NCBI GenBank assembly: GCA_900767835.1
Contig: CAAGAO010000028.1
Coordinates: forward strand, 14,907 to 78,906
DNA: 64,000 nucleotides
Direction: 5' to 3'
From: Clostridia bacterium
GTDB taxonomy: Bacteria > Bacillota > Clostridia > Christensenellales > UBA1242
In this document: piece by piece, positions 7,171 through 15,492 of the stretch
Layout of the letters: every line of letters starts with the position of its first letter
Numbering within the stretch: the first letter of the stretch is position 1
Notes under the pieces: generated by a model
The model's database searches: none
The model's input: the letters and a program-made list of their open reading frames with translations, nothing else
Told to the model about the DNA's origin: nothing
Position numbers and translations under genes: made by a program

Positions 7171-8541
7171 ATGAAAAAGAAAAAAAGTGGATTTATTTTA
7201 AGTATAGTTTCAATCTGCTTAAGTATTTTTGCTATAGCATTTGGTGTGTACTCATTAACAACAGCAAAACTTAACATTTCAGGTAGTATTGGTTTTACGG
7301 TACACGATTGTAAATTAAGTATTTCAGCATATATGTATGGTCACGCATTAACTGCTGATGGCAAACCTACAACTTTAAGCAATAAAACATATTTAATAGA
7401 CAAAAACAATTCAGAAGCAACAGAAGAATCACCTTATGTTGTTTGTGATAACGATAGCGGTTTGTCATTTAATATAAATAAAGATAGTTACAAAGGTGTT
7501 TATTTTAGCAACCTTAGTTCAACTGGAACGGTTGAGCCTATTACAATTGTCATCAATTTGACTAATATTTCAAAAGATGTAGTTTGCTTTGAAGACGCAA
7601 CAACGGTTGCTTCAAATGCACAATATGAAATAACTCCTAGCACAACATTTAAAACGTTCTATGCAAGTGGTGACCAAGTTTCAGGAACAATAACATACAC
7701 AATAATGCCAAAAGCAAATTCTGACGGCACATATTCAAGCATTACAGCTCCAGTTGATGTTTCTTTAGGTATGAGTTTTTCAAAAATTAACACAAGTATT
7801 GCATCTAACGGTTATACAGTAAATGAAACATCAAAGGCAATAACTGGTGTGCCAGCAAAAGCGGCCGACGCCCCAGACTATATTGTAATACCATCAGTTT
7901 TTTCTGACAAAACAGATGTAACTTTTACCACTTTAGGTAGCGGTTCAAGTATTTCGAACATAGCAGATTACAAAAATGTTGTAATTCTTGAAGGTATAAC
8001 CGACATTAGACAAAGTGCATTTTTTGATTGTAAAAACATAAAAAATGTTGCTCTGCCAGATGGTCTATTGACTTTTGGGGGAGATACTTTTTACAACTGT
8101 ACAAGTTTAACATCAATAACAATTCCATCAAGTGTAACAACAATAGAATCAAGTGCATTTGAAGGTTGTACAAGTTTAACATCAATAACAATTCCATCAA
8201 GTGTAACGGAAATAGGTGGCTCTGCATTTAAAGGTTGTACAAGTTTAACATCAATAACAATTCCATCAGGTGTAACAACAATAGAATCAAGTACATTTTC
8301 TGGTTGTACAAGTTTAACATCAATAACAATTCCATCAAGTGTAACTCTAATAAAAACCTCTGTGTTCTCAAACTGTCAAAATTTAACAAATATATCTTTT
8401 GAAAAAACAGATAATTGGAAGTATTCAACTGATTATGGAAGAACTTATAAAGAGTTAACTCCTGACTCGTTAACAGATTCTGCTAAAAATGCAATTAATT
8501 TTAAAGGTACTTGGAAAGGTTATTATTTCAGTAATATATAG
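7171..8541 (+). CDS. BspA-like leucine-rich-repeat surface protein
   Basis: A 456-residue exported protein. Residues 1-30 form a basic-hydrophobic signal or anchor (MKKKKSGFILSIVSICLSIF). A beta-rich domain follows to about residue 205, starting LNISGSIGF. From about residue 270 to 415 there are five to six BspA-type (LRR_5) repeats of 23 residues, with units such as CTSLTSITIPSSVTTIESSAF. The repeats are near-identical in DNA (69-base period at about 8096-8350), which invites copy-number change. BspA-type repeats usually mediate adhesion to host or matrix proteins. No LPXTG or S-layer motif is visible, so the N-terminal helix may be the anchor. The ribosome site is AAAGGAG. The N-terminus resembles the gene at 63851. 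Confidence 0.85.
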   Translation: MKKKKSGFILSIVSICLSIFAIAFGVYSLTTAKLNISGSIGFTVHDCKLSISAYMYGHALTADGKPTTLSNKTYLIDKNNSEATEESPYVVCDNDSGLSFNINKDSYKGVYFSNLSSTGTVEPITIVINLTNISKDVVCFEDATTVASNAQYEITPSTTFKTFYASGDQVSGTITYTIMPKANSDGTYSSITAPVDVSLGMSFSKINTSIASNGYTVNETSKAITGVPAKAADAPDYIVIPSVFSDKTDVTFTTLGSGSSISNIADYKNVVILEGITDIRQSAFFDCKNIKNVALPDGLLTFGGDTFYNCTSLTSITIPSSVTTIESSAFEGCTSLTSITIPSSVTEIGGSAFKGCTSLTSITIPSGVTTIESSTFSGCTSLTSITIPSSVTLIKTSVFSNCQNLTNISFEKTDNWKYSTDYGRTYKELTPDSLTDSAKNAINFKGTWKGYYFSNI

Positions 8542-8746
8542 TAACCAATAAACAAATATATTTTTCTAAATTATAAAAATTAGTATTAAGACAAATAATG
8601 ATTAAAAATAATAAAAAATAATTATAAACTAATTATATTTTAAATTTTTGTTATAGTTTTTAAATTAATTAAAGAATTAAATTTTAGTGTATGCATTATT
8701 CTTAATTATTCTTATATAAAATAAATATATATAGTTTTTAAAAGGG

Positions 8747-8788
8747 TGCAGGGAATAACTTTTTACAAAAAGTTGTCCCTGCATTTTT
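8747..8788 (+). terminator. Palindromic repeat, copy 2, with T tract
   Basis: TGCAGGGA and ACTTTTT pair with AAAAGT and TCCCTGCA, followed by T5. Same layout and flank as the 36-base palindrome at 6513-6548, but with small internal mismatches. Confidence 0.6.
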
Positions 8789-8934
8789 CTGTCTTTAAAA
8801 GCATTTTCATGTTTATAAAAAATAATATGCAAACTTTTTATTGCATTTTTAATTTATAAATTTTTTTTGCTTAATTTTATAGAAATTATTAATTAAAATT
8901 TTGAAATGATTATTTTTCTTGCTGACACATTTTC

Positions 8935-8963
8935 TTGATTTAGTTTTATTGTTGTTGTATAAT
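8935..8963 (+). promoter_or_regulatory. Leaderless-type priA promoter
   Basis: TTGATT (8935-8940), a 17-base spacer and TATAAT (8958-8963). The priA ATG starts 7 bases after the -10 box, with no Shine-Dalgarno site. Confidence 0.7.
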
Positions 8964-8970
8964 ATTTTTA

Positions 8971-11163
8971 ATGTTTGCAGAAGTAATTGTTGATATATCC
9001 GCAAGTGCGGTTGATAAAATTTATGACTATGATATTACGGGCTTTAATGTTGAAGAAGGTATGCGTGTTTTAGTGCCTTTTGGAAAATTCAACACCGAAG
9101 GTTTTATCATACGCATAAAAGAGTCAACAACCTATGATATAAAAAAGGTGAAAAAAATAATTGCACCTATTGATGATTTTGCTGTGATTACAAAAGAAAT
9201 GATAGCCCTAATGCATAAAATGTGTGCATATTATCATTTAAAATATATTGATGTGCTAAGACTTTTTATTCCTAGCGAAATGAGAACAGGCAAGGTTAAA
9301 AGTTTAAGTAAAAAGGTGGTACATTTTACCGGTGATAAAGAAGAAATTAAACTAAAATTAAGAAAAAATGCAAAAAATCAATTTGAATTGTTAGATTTTT
9401 TAGAAAATAATAAAAAATATTATAAAACCGATTTAAGTAATAAATTCACATTAATTTCGGTAAATAAACTAATTGAATTAGGTTGTTTGTTGGAGAGCAA
9501 AGAGGACTATTTACGCAAACCGGACTATAACATAATTGAAAGCAAAAAAGTAAAACATACGGAATTACAAGAAAGGGCAATTAACGAAATTTTGTCTAAA
9601 AGAGATAAAACTCACTTACTTTTTGGTGTGACTGGTTCGGGCAAAACCGAAGTTTATATGAGCGTAATTGAAAGTATCATTGCCGAAGGCAAAACTGCAA
9701 TAATGCTTGTACCTGAAATTTCATTAACACCACAAGTGCTTGCAAATTTTAAAGCAAGATTTGGCGAAGAAGTTGCAATTCTTCATAGCGGACTATCAAC
9801 TGGTGAGCGTTTTGACGAATGGAAAAGAATTCGTTTGGGCGAAGCAAAAATTGTAGTAGGTGCAAGGTCGGCAATCTTTGCTCCACTTCAAAATGTTGGA
9901 ATAATTATCATTGACGAAGAGCACGAACAAAGTTACAATTCGGAATCTAATCCTCGTTATTTTACTAAAGATATTGCAGAGTTTAGAAAAAATTATAATT
10001 CGTGTCCACTTGTTTTGGGCAGTGCCACTCCCAGTTTAGAGAGTTTTTTAAAAGCCGAACAAGGTGTGTATAATTTAATAGAAATGCCAACAAGAGTAAA
10101 CGGCAAGGATATGCCTAAAATTCAAATAATTGATATGCTCGGCGAAATTCGAGCAGGTAATACGGGCATATTTTCCCGCACATTACTATATGAACTAGAT
10201 AATTGTTTTAAACAAAATCATCAAGCAATGTTGTTTATAAACCGCAGAGGTTTTTCATCATTTATGCGTTGTACCGAATGCGGTTATGTGGCAAAGTGTA
10301 CAGAATGTGATGTGAGTCTTGTATATCATAAAGATGACAACCAACTGAAATGTCACTATTGTGGCAAAAGATATAAAGTGTTGGATAAATGTCCTGCTTG
10401 CGGGTCTGTTCGCATACGACAAGGTGCAGTCGGTACACAAAAAATTGTTGAAGAATTGCATAAATATTTTCCAGATGTTAAAGTGCTAAGAATGGATAAT
10501 GACACAACACAAGTCAAAAATGCTTATCAAAAAATTTTGACCGAGTTTGGCAATACAAAACCAGCGGTTTTGGTTGGCACACAAATGATAGCCAAAGGTC
10601 ACGATTTTAAAGATGTGACAGTTGTCGGCATTGTAGATGCTGACCAAAGCCTATATCAAAGCGATTATAAATCAACTGAACGAACTTTTGAACTTATAAC
10701 CCAAATGGCGGGCAGAGCAGGTAGAAGCGATGCCACAGGCAAGGTAATTTTGCAGACTTATGCTCCAAGACACTATGCCTATAAATTTATAGCAAACTAT
10801 AATTATAAAGGCTTTTTCAATAAGGAAATAAACCTAAGAGAAACCGCAAAATTTCCACCATTTACAACAATAATTCGCTTGCTTTTCACCAGCGAAAATG
10901 AAGAACTAACAAGAACTATTGTAAAGCAGTGCCATAATAAAATTTACGATTTATCCAATGAATATAAAGATGATTTTGTTTATTATGATGCAATGAAATC
11001 GCCCGTTTCAAAAATAAAGAATAAATTTCGTTATCAAATTTTAATTCGTCTAACCAAAACTCACGAACGCGAAATTATAGACAAAATCTATTCCGCTTGC
11101 GATGAATGCTATAATCCTAAGGTGAGTTTCTTCGTAGAAATCAACCCATCAAGTTTGACATAA
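8971..11163 (+). CDS. priA: Primosomal helicase PriA
   Basis: PriA is the 3'-to-5' superfamily 2 helicase that recognises stalled forks and D-loops and reloads the replisome. The 730-residue product has the N-terminal DNA-binding region (1-200), Walker A GVTGSGKTEVY near residue 220, the DEEH box in IIIDEEHEQSYNS, motif III LGSATPS, and a zinc-binding insert with paired Cys (CTECGYVAKCTEC, CHYCGKRYKVLDKCPACG). Helicase motifs V-VI (GTQMIAKGHDF, QMAGRAGR) follow. Length is normal for the family. The ATG lies 7 bases behind the -10 box, so the message appears leaderless. It is convergent with the Nudix gene. Confidence 0.97.
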   Translation: MFAEVIVDISASAVDKIYDYDITGFNVEEGMRVLVPFGKFNTEGFIIRIKESTTYDIKKVKKIIAPIDDFAVITKEMIALMHKMCAYYHLKYIDVLRLFIPSEMRTGKVKSLSKKVVHFTGDKEEIKLKLRKNAKNQFELLDFLENNKKYYKTDLSNKFTLISVNKLIELGCLLESKEDYLRKPDYNIIESKKVKHTELQERAINEILSKRDKTHLLFGVTGSGKTEVYMSVIESIIAEGKTAIMLVPEISLTPQVLANFKARFGEEVAILHSGLSTGERFDEWKRIRLGEAKIVVGARSAIFAPLQNVGIIIIDEEHEQSYNSESNPRYFTKDIAEFRKNYNSCPLVLGSATPSLESFLKAEQGVYNLIEMPTRVNGKDMPKIQIIDMLGEIRAGNTGIFSRTLLYELDNCFKQNHQAMLFINRRGFSSFMRCTECGYVAKCTECDVSLVYHKDDNQLKCHYCGKRYKVLDKCPACGSVRIRQGAVGTQKIVEELHKYFPDVKVLRMDNDTTQVKNAYQKILTEFGNTKPAVLVGTQMIAKGHDFKDVTVVGIVDADQSLYQSDYKSTERTFELITQMAGRAGRSDATGKVILQTYAPRHYAYKFIANYNYKGFFNKEINLRETAKFPPFTTIIRLLFTSENEELTRTIVKQCHNKIYDLSNEYKDDFVYYDAMKSPVSKIKNKFRYQILIRLTKTHEREIIDKIYSACDECYNPKVSFFVEINPSSLT

Positions 11164-11224
11164 AAAAAACTTCGCAGTAATGCTTTTCAAAAATTTTGAT
11201 TTGCATTTTTGCGAAGTCTTTTTT
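11163..11224. terminator. Bidirectional terminator, priA / Nudix gene
   Basis: ACTTCGCA (11169-11176) pairs with TGCGAAGT (11210-11217), with an inner AATGC/GCATT stem. There is an A8 tract on the left and a T tract on the right, so it can end both convergent genes. Confidence 0.75.
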
Positions 11225-11272
11225 GTTTACTATAAAAATTAAACAAGTAAAGGGCAGTATCTTTTTGATATA

Positions 11273-11695
11273 CTATTTTTCATTATGTTTGCCTAAAGTT
11301 CTTAATACTTTTTGTGCAACGGCAACATCTGCAGGAGCCCAGTCTAAACTCATAATATCTTCTGGTTTAACCCATTTTAAACCTTTATGCACATTCATTT
11401 TAATGTCGTGGCTTACTAAATCGCATCTATATAATGCCATAGATAGGTGAAAGTCAGGGTAGTCATATTCTACTTGACAGAAGAAGTCTTTAATGTTTAC
11501 AACAATAGATAACTCTTCTCTTAATTCTCTTTCCAAAGTTTGATGTTGTGTTTCGCCAAGTTCAACTTTTCCACCTGGGAATTCCCATTTATAAGAAACA
11601 TAATCGTATTTGCCTTGGTCTCTTAAAGTACATAAAATTTCACCTTTTTCGTTGGTAATAACGCCTGCAACGGTTGTAATTAATTTTTTATCCAT
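11273..11695 (-). CDS. Nudix hydrolase, MutT-like
   Basis: A 140-residue Nudix enzyme that probably hydrolyses oxidised nucleoside triphosphates such as 8-oxo-dGTP. The Nudix box lies at about residues 35-57: GGKVELGETQHQTLERELRE followed by EL, matching G-x5-E-x7-R-E-x2-E-E. WEFPGGK directly before it and the final strand region (KGLKWVKPEDIMSLDW) fit MutT-type members. The start at 11695 is chosen for AGAAGGAT upstream; an in-frame ATG 10 codons earlier has no ribosome site. It is a single gene, convergent with priA. Substrate specificity cannot be read from sequence. Confidence 0.85.
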   Translation of the reverse strand: MDKKLITTVAGVITNEKGEILCTLRDQGKYDYVSYKWEFPGGKVELGETQHQTLERELREELSIVVNIKDFFCQVEYDYPDFHLSMALYRCDLVSHDIKMNVHKGLKWVKPEDIMSLDWAPADVAVAQKVLRTLGKHNEK

Positions 11696-11919
11696 AATAA
11701 TATCCTTCTTTTTTATCTCTTTCAAAAAACAACTTTGTTTAACTCTTTTTAAAATTAACCGCTAGCATTGTTAAATAATTAATAAGACTTAAAAACTATG
11801 TATTTTTGTTTACGTTATGAATAATACCACATATTTCTTAATTTGTAAATAGTTTTTTTAAGTTTTTTTTAGTTATTTTAAAATAATCATAGTTTTTTGT
11901 AGTTTTTGAAAACAAACGG

Positions 11920-11949
11920 TTGATTTTTAGATTTAAAAATGCATATAAT
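11920..11949 (+). promoter_or_regulatory. Leaderless-type promoter
   Basis: TTGATT (11920-11925), an 18-base spacer and TATAAT (11944-11949), then 6 bases to the ATG at 11956. Confidence 0.65.
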
Positions 11950-11955
11950 ATTAAT

Positions 11956-12384
11956 ATGAATATAGAAAATGAAATAATGGAATTAAAAAAACGAATAGAA
12001 AAACTAGAAAAACTATTAAAAGTTTCCACTCCGCAAGAAAAAACAACAAACAGAGATAAAACGCATTATATGTTTGATAATAAAATTTTACCAAAGAATA
12101 GGTTGGTGCTCGCGGTAATTAAAAAATATGTAAGTGAACATAATCCAACTTTTGAGCAGTTGCAGTCAGTTTTTGATAAATCTTTACAAGGCTCACGCAA
12201 TGTTGTTGAAACAATGGAGAACGCACAAAAAATATCCGATTGTGCAAAAAGATATTTTGTCAATGATTCAATAACACTAAAAGATGGCTCAATTGTGGTT
12301 GTTTGCACTCAATGGGGAATATTTAATATAGTAAAGTTTGAAAAACTAGCCGAAAGTTTAGGGTATCATATAAATAAGGTGTAA
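11956..12384 (+). CDS. Hypothetical protein with N-terminal coiled coil
   Basis: A 142-residue protein. Residues 1-28 form a short charged coiled coil (MELKKRIEKLEKLLK). A helical stretch follows (about 50-100). The C-terminus is a compact alpha/beta segment with DSITLKDGSIVVVCTQWG and FEKLAESLGYHI. That ending resembles a small module seen at the ends of assorted hypothetical and restriction-linked proteins, but no function is assigned. The ATG at 11956 is preferred over the upstream TTG because it sits at the expected transcription start of a strong promoter. It stands alone before the metalloprotease gene. Confidence 0.6.
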   Translation: MNIENEIMELKKRIEKLEKLLKVSTPQEKTTNRDKTHYMFDNKILPKNRLVLAVIKKYVSEHNPTFEQLQSVFDKSLQGSRNVVETMENAQKISDCAKRYFVNDSITLKDGSIVVVCTQWGIFNIVKFEKLAESLGYHINKV

Positions 12385-12508
12385 AAATAATAAATAAACA
12401 CTCAATAGAAAATTTTAAGTGTCTTTTAATTTACTATGAATATAATAATTTGTTAAAGTTTGGTGTTATCAAATTCATATGTGAAAAAATTGTGGTATAT
12501 TGACAATA

Positions 12509-12537
12509 TTGACATATAATCAAATATATTATATAAT
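12509..12537 (+). promoter_or_regulatory. Consensus leaderless-type promoter
   Basis: A perfect sigma-A consensus: TTGACA (12509-12514), a 17-base spacer and TATAAT (12532-12537). The metalloprotease ATG lies 7 bases after the -10 box. A second TTGACA at 12500 overlaps the same region. Confidence 0.8.
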
Positions 12538-12544
12538 AAAAAAT

Positions 12545-13729
12545 ATGAATGGAATAGTAAAAAAGATTGTATGTGGCTTGGCAGTTTGCACTATTGGTTT
12601 GGCTGGTGTCGCAGTGCTAAAATATGTAAATCGTGACAAAGATTTAATCGGCAACAAAAAATATCAACAAAAAGTTGTTACTGAACTTGGTGCAGATATG
12701 CAAATTATGCAAGATTATAGTTTTATTAATGGTTACGATATAGACAAATTAGTTAGATTAAAACCTAACGATAGCAATAAAATTTATGTTGGTGTCGATG
12801 AGAAAATAAGTGGTAGAGAAAGGGAAAATATTAATTCGGCAATTAGTGATTTTAACAATGTTTTTAGCAATATTAATGATGCATATAATTTTGTTGTGTG
12901 TGATAGCGAGGAAAGTAAATCTTATAGCAGAGAAGGTAATACAACAATAGACATAAAATATTCAACACTTGCTCAAAATTGCTATGGATTAACTGAATCT
13001 TGCACAAATAAATTTACATTTTTTAGTCGAAAAAAATCATCTAATAATGTATATATTGTTGGCTCGTCTATATATTTTGACAGAAATGTATTTCCTAAAC
13101 TTGCTGATGTTACTCAACTTCAAATAATCAAACACGAAATTTTGCACACTTTAGGTTTTGCTGACCTATACACCGGCTATGATGATGAAACAAGTTTAAT
13201 GAATATTGGTGTGATGGGTGTTTCTACAAAGTTTAGCCCAAATGATATTAAAATGTTGTATGTTGCCTATGGTAATAAACATATAAACAAAGATGGCTCA
13301 TACAACAGTGAAAAAATGAGCGAAATTAAAGAAAAAATCGATACATATGAAAAGATGTATTATAAATATTTTATTGATTTAATCAAAAATAATAATAAAA
13401 ATAAAAGATACTTTAGAAGTATAACAGAAGAAGAGTTAACTGATTTGACTTTTTCAAAAAATAATGCCACAATAACTATCAAGAATGGCGAATATACATA
13501 CACATTAAATGGCAAAACAAAAACGGGTAAATTAATTATTGGTGATGATTATGCTATTATTCCTGATGTTAAAAGGGATAATAGATATAACAAAGGTAGT
13601 ATGTACAACGATTTTTTGATACTTACAAAGCATAAATCTAAAATTGAATGTTTCGACCTTGATATTTATCATAGTAATACAAATATGATTGACCAGGCAG
13701 CCATGGGTATTGATTTAGACTTAACTTGA
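12545..13729 (+). CDS. Membrane-anchored metzincin-like zinc protease
   Basis: A 394-residue protein with a single N-terminal membrane helix (about residues 4-24, IVCGLAVCTIGLAGVAVL) and a large extracytoplasmic part. About residues 196-207 read KHEILHTLGFAD, which matches HExxHxxGxxD: two zinc His plus catalytic Glu, the third-ligand His and the Gly turn of the metzincins, with the third His replaced by Asp as in snapalysin-type enzymes. A downstream MNIGVMG could provide the Met-turn. The C-terminal 130 residues (beta-rich, NGEYTYTLNGKTKTGKL) have no recognised family. The ATG at 12545 is used; an upstream TTG lies inside the promoter. A complex terminator follows. Confidence 0.78.
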   Translation: MNGIVKKIVCGLAVCTIGLAGVAVLKYVNRDKDLIGNKKYQQKVVTELGADMQIMQDYSFINGYDIDKLVRLKPNDSNKIYVGVDEKISGRERENINSAISDFNNVFSNINDAYNFVVCDSEESKSYSREGNTTIDIKYSTLAQNCYGLTESCTNKFTFFSRKKSSNNVYIVGSSIYFDRNVFPKLADVTQLQIIKHEILHTLGFADLYTGYDDETSLMNIGVMGVSTKFSPNDIKMLYVAYGNKHINKDGSYNSEKMSEIKEKIDTYEKMYYKYFIDLIKNNNKNKRYFRSITEEELTDLTFSKNNATITIKNGEYTYTLNGKTKTGKLIIGDDYAIIPDVKRDNRYNKGSMYNDFLILTKHKSKIECFDLDIYHSNTNMIDQAAMGIDLDLT

Positions 13730-13748
13730 GCGATGATTTTCATACTCT

Positions 13749-13831
13749 AGCGAAAGCAATATTTTGCCATAGCAAAATCTTTGAAATTGTGTACACAATT
13801 TCGTTTGCTACGCAAGCGCTTTCGCTTTTTT
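13749..13831 (+). terminator. Cloverleaf-like terminator, element 1
   Basis: Outer stem AGCGAAAGC (13749-13757) / GCTTTCGCT (13818-13826), followed by a T tract. It encloses three hairpins: ATTTTGC/GCAAAAT (13761-13778), the perfect palindrome GAAATTGTGTACACAATTTC (13783-13802) and TTGC/GCAA (13805-13815). It begins 20 bases after the protease stop codon. Related elements lie at 23463 and 56878. Confidence 0.7.
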
Positions 13832-13915
13832 AGATATAAGCAAAACTAGTACAAAACAATAAAAAACTAAAAATAAGGTATGTATTTTAATTTTAACATT
13901 ATTAAAGGAATAAAA

Positions 13916-14788
13916 ATGTTGGGTTTAGTATATAAAAAACTTGCAGATAAATTTTGGGTTAAAGTGGAAGATTCTACTTATATTTGTGTCGCTCGCAAAA
14001 ATCTAAAAGATAGTGGAGTTTTTGTAGGCGATAGGGTGGAGATTGACACTAATAATAATCCAGCCACCATAGAGAAAATTGAAGATAGAAAAAATATTTT
14101 TATAAGACCACCACTTTGCAATCTTGATATGCTTGTAATCACTCTATCACAAGTGCCAGAACCAGACTTTGCAATTGTAGATAAATTAATACTTTTTTCG
14201 CTTTGTTATGGTGTTGAACCTATAATTGTTGTGAATAAAATAGATTTAGATGAAGGTATATGTGAGTATGTAAAAAATGTATATGAACCAGTTGTAAATC
14301 ATATTGTTTTTACTAATGCAAAAACTGGTCAAGGTGTAGATAAACTAAAAAATGTAATTAAAGGTAAATTATGTGCATTTGCAGGGCAATCGGCAGTTGG
14401 TAAGTCCGCTTTGGTAAATAGCATTATGAAAAAACACGCAAGTAAAGAAGGTGAAATATCCATAAAAAACGAAAAAGGTAAAAACACAACTCGCCATTGC
14501 GAAATATTTTACGAAGATGATTGCTATATAACCGATACGGCAGGATTTACAAGTTTAGACGAAAAACTTTTGCCTATTGCATATTATGAATTACCATATT
14601 ACTATCCAGATTATGTTAAGTTTATGGACTTTTGCAAATACAAATCTTGCACTCATACGAAAGAAGATGTTAAAGATTGTGCAGTTAAGCAACAAATAGT
14701 TAGTGGTAAACTTGACAAAAATAGATATTTAAGGTATAAAGAAATATATCGAGTTTTAAATGAAAAGTGGGTAAAAACACATGGTTAA
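13916..14788 (+). CDS. rsgA: Ribosome small-subunit-dependent GTPase RsgA
   Basis: RsgA is a circularly permuted GTPase that checks and matures the 30S subunit. The 290-residue product has an N-terminal OB fold (1-70), then the permuted G motifs: G4 as VVNKIDLD, G1 as GQSAVGKSALVNSI, G3 as DTAGF. A C-terminal zinc domain follows (CKYKSCTHTKEDVKDC, a Cys-His-Cys cluster). The start at 13916 has AAAGGA (13904-13909) upstream; an in-frame ATG 12 codons earlier lacks a site. The end overlaps rpe by 8 bases, as in the conserved Firmicutes pair. Confidence 0.95.
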   Translation: MLGLVYKKLADKFWVKVEDSTYICVARKNLKDSGVFVGDRVEIDTNNNPATIEKIEDRKNIFIRPPLCNLDMLVITLSQVPEPDFAIVDKLILFSLCYGVEPIIVVNKIDLDEGICEYVKNVYEPVVNHIVFTNAKTGQGVDKLKNVIKGKLCAFAGQSAVGKSALVNSIMKKHASKEGEISIKNEKGKNTTRHCEIFYEDDCYITDTAGFTSLDEKLLPIAYYELPYYYPDYVKFMDFCKYKSCTHTKEDVKDCAVKQQIVSGKLDKNRYLRYKEIYRVLNEKWVKTHG

Positions 14789-15440
14789 TTTTTTAAAAGT
14801 TGCTCCATCAACCGATCCAGTTCCAAATGAGGAAGAACTGTTGTCGTATGTGAAAAAATTAAATAACATTGCAGACTATGTTCATTGTGATGTAATGAGC
14901 AAAAATTTTGTTACGCATGACACTATTAATTATGACACAATTAAACAAATATATTTAAAAACATTGTTGCCTCTTGATGTACATTTAATGGTCAAAGAAC
15001 CTTTACATTTGGTTGAAAAATATATAAATGCAGGGGCTCAAATTGTAACTGTGCATTATGAGGCTTTTAAAAATAAGAATGATTTAATTAAATGTTTAAA
15101 ATTAATTAACAAAAAAAATGCCATAGCGGGTGTGGCTATTAATCCAAATACCGAAGTTTGCGAAGTAATGCCATATATCGCTTATGCAGATTTGGTTTTG
15201 GTTATGAGTGTTGTCCCAGGTCAAAGTGGACAACGATTTAAAGAAAGCACATATACCAAAGTTAAAAAATTAAAACAAATTCGTGATGATTATGGCGCAA
15301 GATTTAAAATTGAGGTAGATGGCGGAATTGTGCCAGAAATTTCAAAACGCTTAAGAACTTTAGGTGCAGATATTGTTGTGTCTGGTAGTTATGTTTATTG
15401 TGCGGAAGACAGGGCAAGAGCAATTGATGAACTAAGATAA
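14781..15440 (+). CDS. rpe: Ribulose-phosphate 3-epimerase
   Basis: A 219-residue TIM-barrel enzyme of the pentose phosphate pathway that interconverts ribulose 5-phosphate and xylulose 5-phosphate. Metal and catalytic residues are visible in YVHCDVM (His, Asp), DVHLMVKEP (His) and EVDGGI (Asp); VPGQSGQRF forms the phosphate loop. The usual MDGxFVPN after HxD is changed to MSKNFVTH, and the N-terminal SILSAD segment is altered to STDPVPN, so it is a divergent member. The start codon lies within rsgA, so the two are translationally coupled. Confidence 0.88.
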   Translation: MVNFLKVAPSTDPVPNEEELLSYVKKLNNIADYVHCDVMSKNFVTHDTINYDTIKQIYLKTLLPLDVHLMVKEPLHLVEKYINAGAQIVTVHYEAFKNKNDLIKCLKLINKKNAIAGVAINPNTEVCEVMPYIAYADLVLVMSVVPGQSGQRFKESTYTKVKKLKQIRDDYGARFKIEVDGGIVPEISKRLRTLGADIVVSGSYVYCAEDRARAIDELR

Positions 15441-15450
15441 ATGTATAATT

Positions 15451-15475
15451 GTCACTTTTAAAAAAGTGGCTTTTA
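15451..15475 (+). terminator. Short terminator or attenuator after rpe
   Basis: GTCACTTTT pairs with AAAAGTGGC, then TTTT. It sits only about 10 bases before the ribosome site of the HipA-like gene, so it may tune read-through into that gene. Confidence 0.55.
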
Positions 15476-15492
15476 TTCTTTAGGAGGGGAAA

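Larger units (their letters stand above)
8542..8970 (+). other. Gene-free stretch upstream of priA
   Basis: Very AT-rich. It contains the second copy of the palindromic repeat (8747-8783), with a T tract that may terminate the BspA-like transcript, and the leaderless-type priA promoter. Nothing else was recognised. Confidence 0.6.

Noticed and set aside
8006..8428. Minus-strand ORFs rich in Leu/Met opposite the BspA-like repeats
   Set aside because: They are shadows of the 69-base coding repeat on the plus strand; the repeated LHLMELLLMLNLYN pattern only mirrors the repeat and no ribosome site or start is present.
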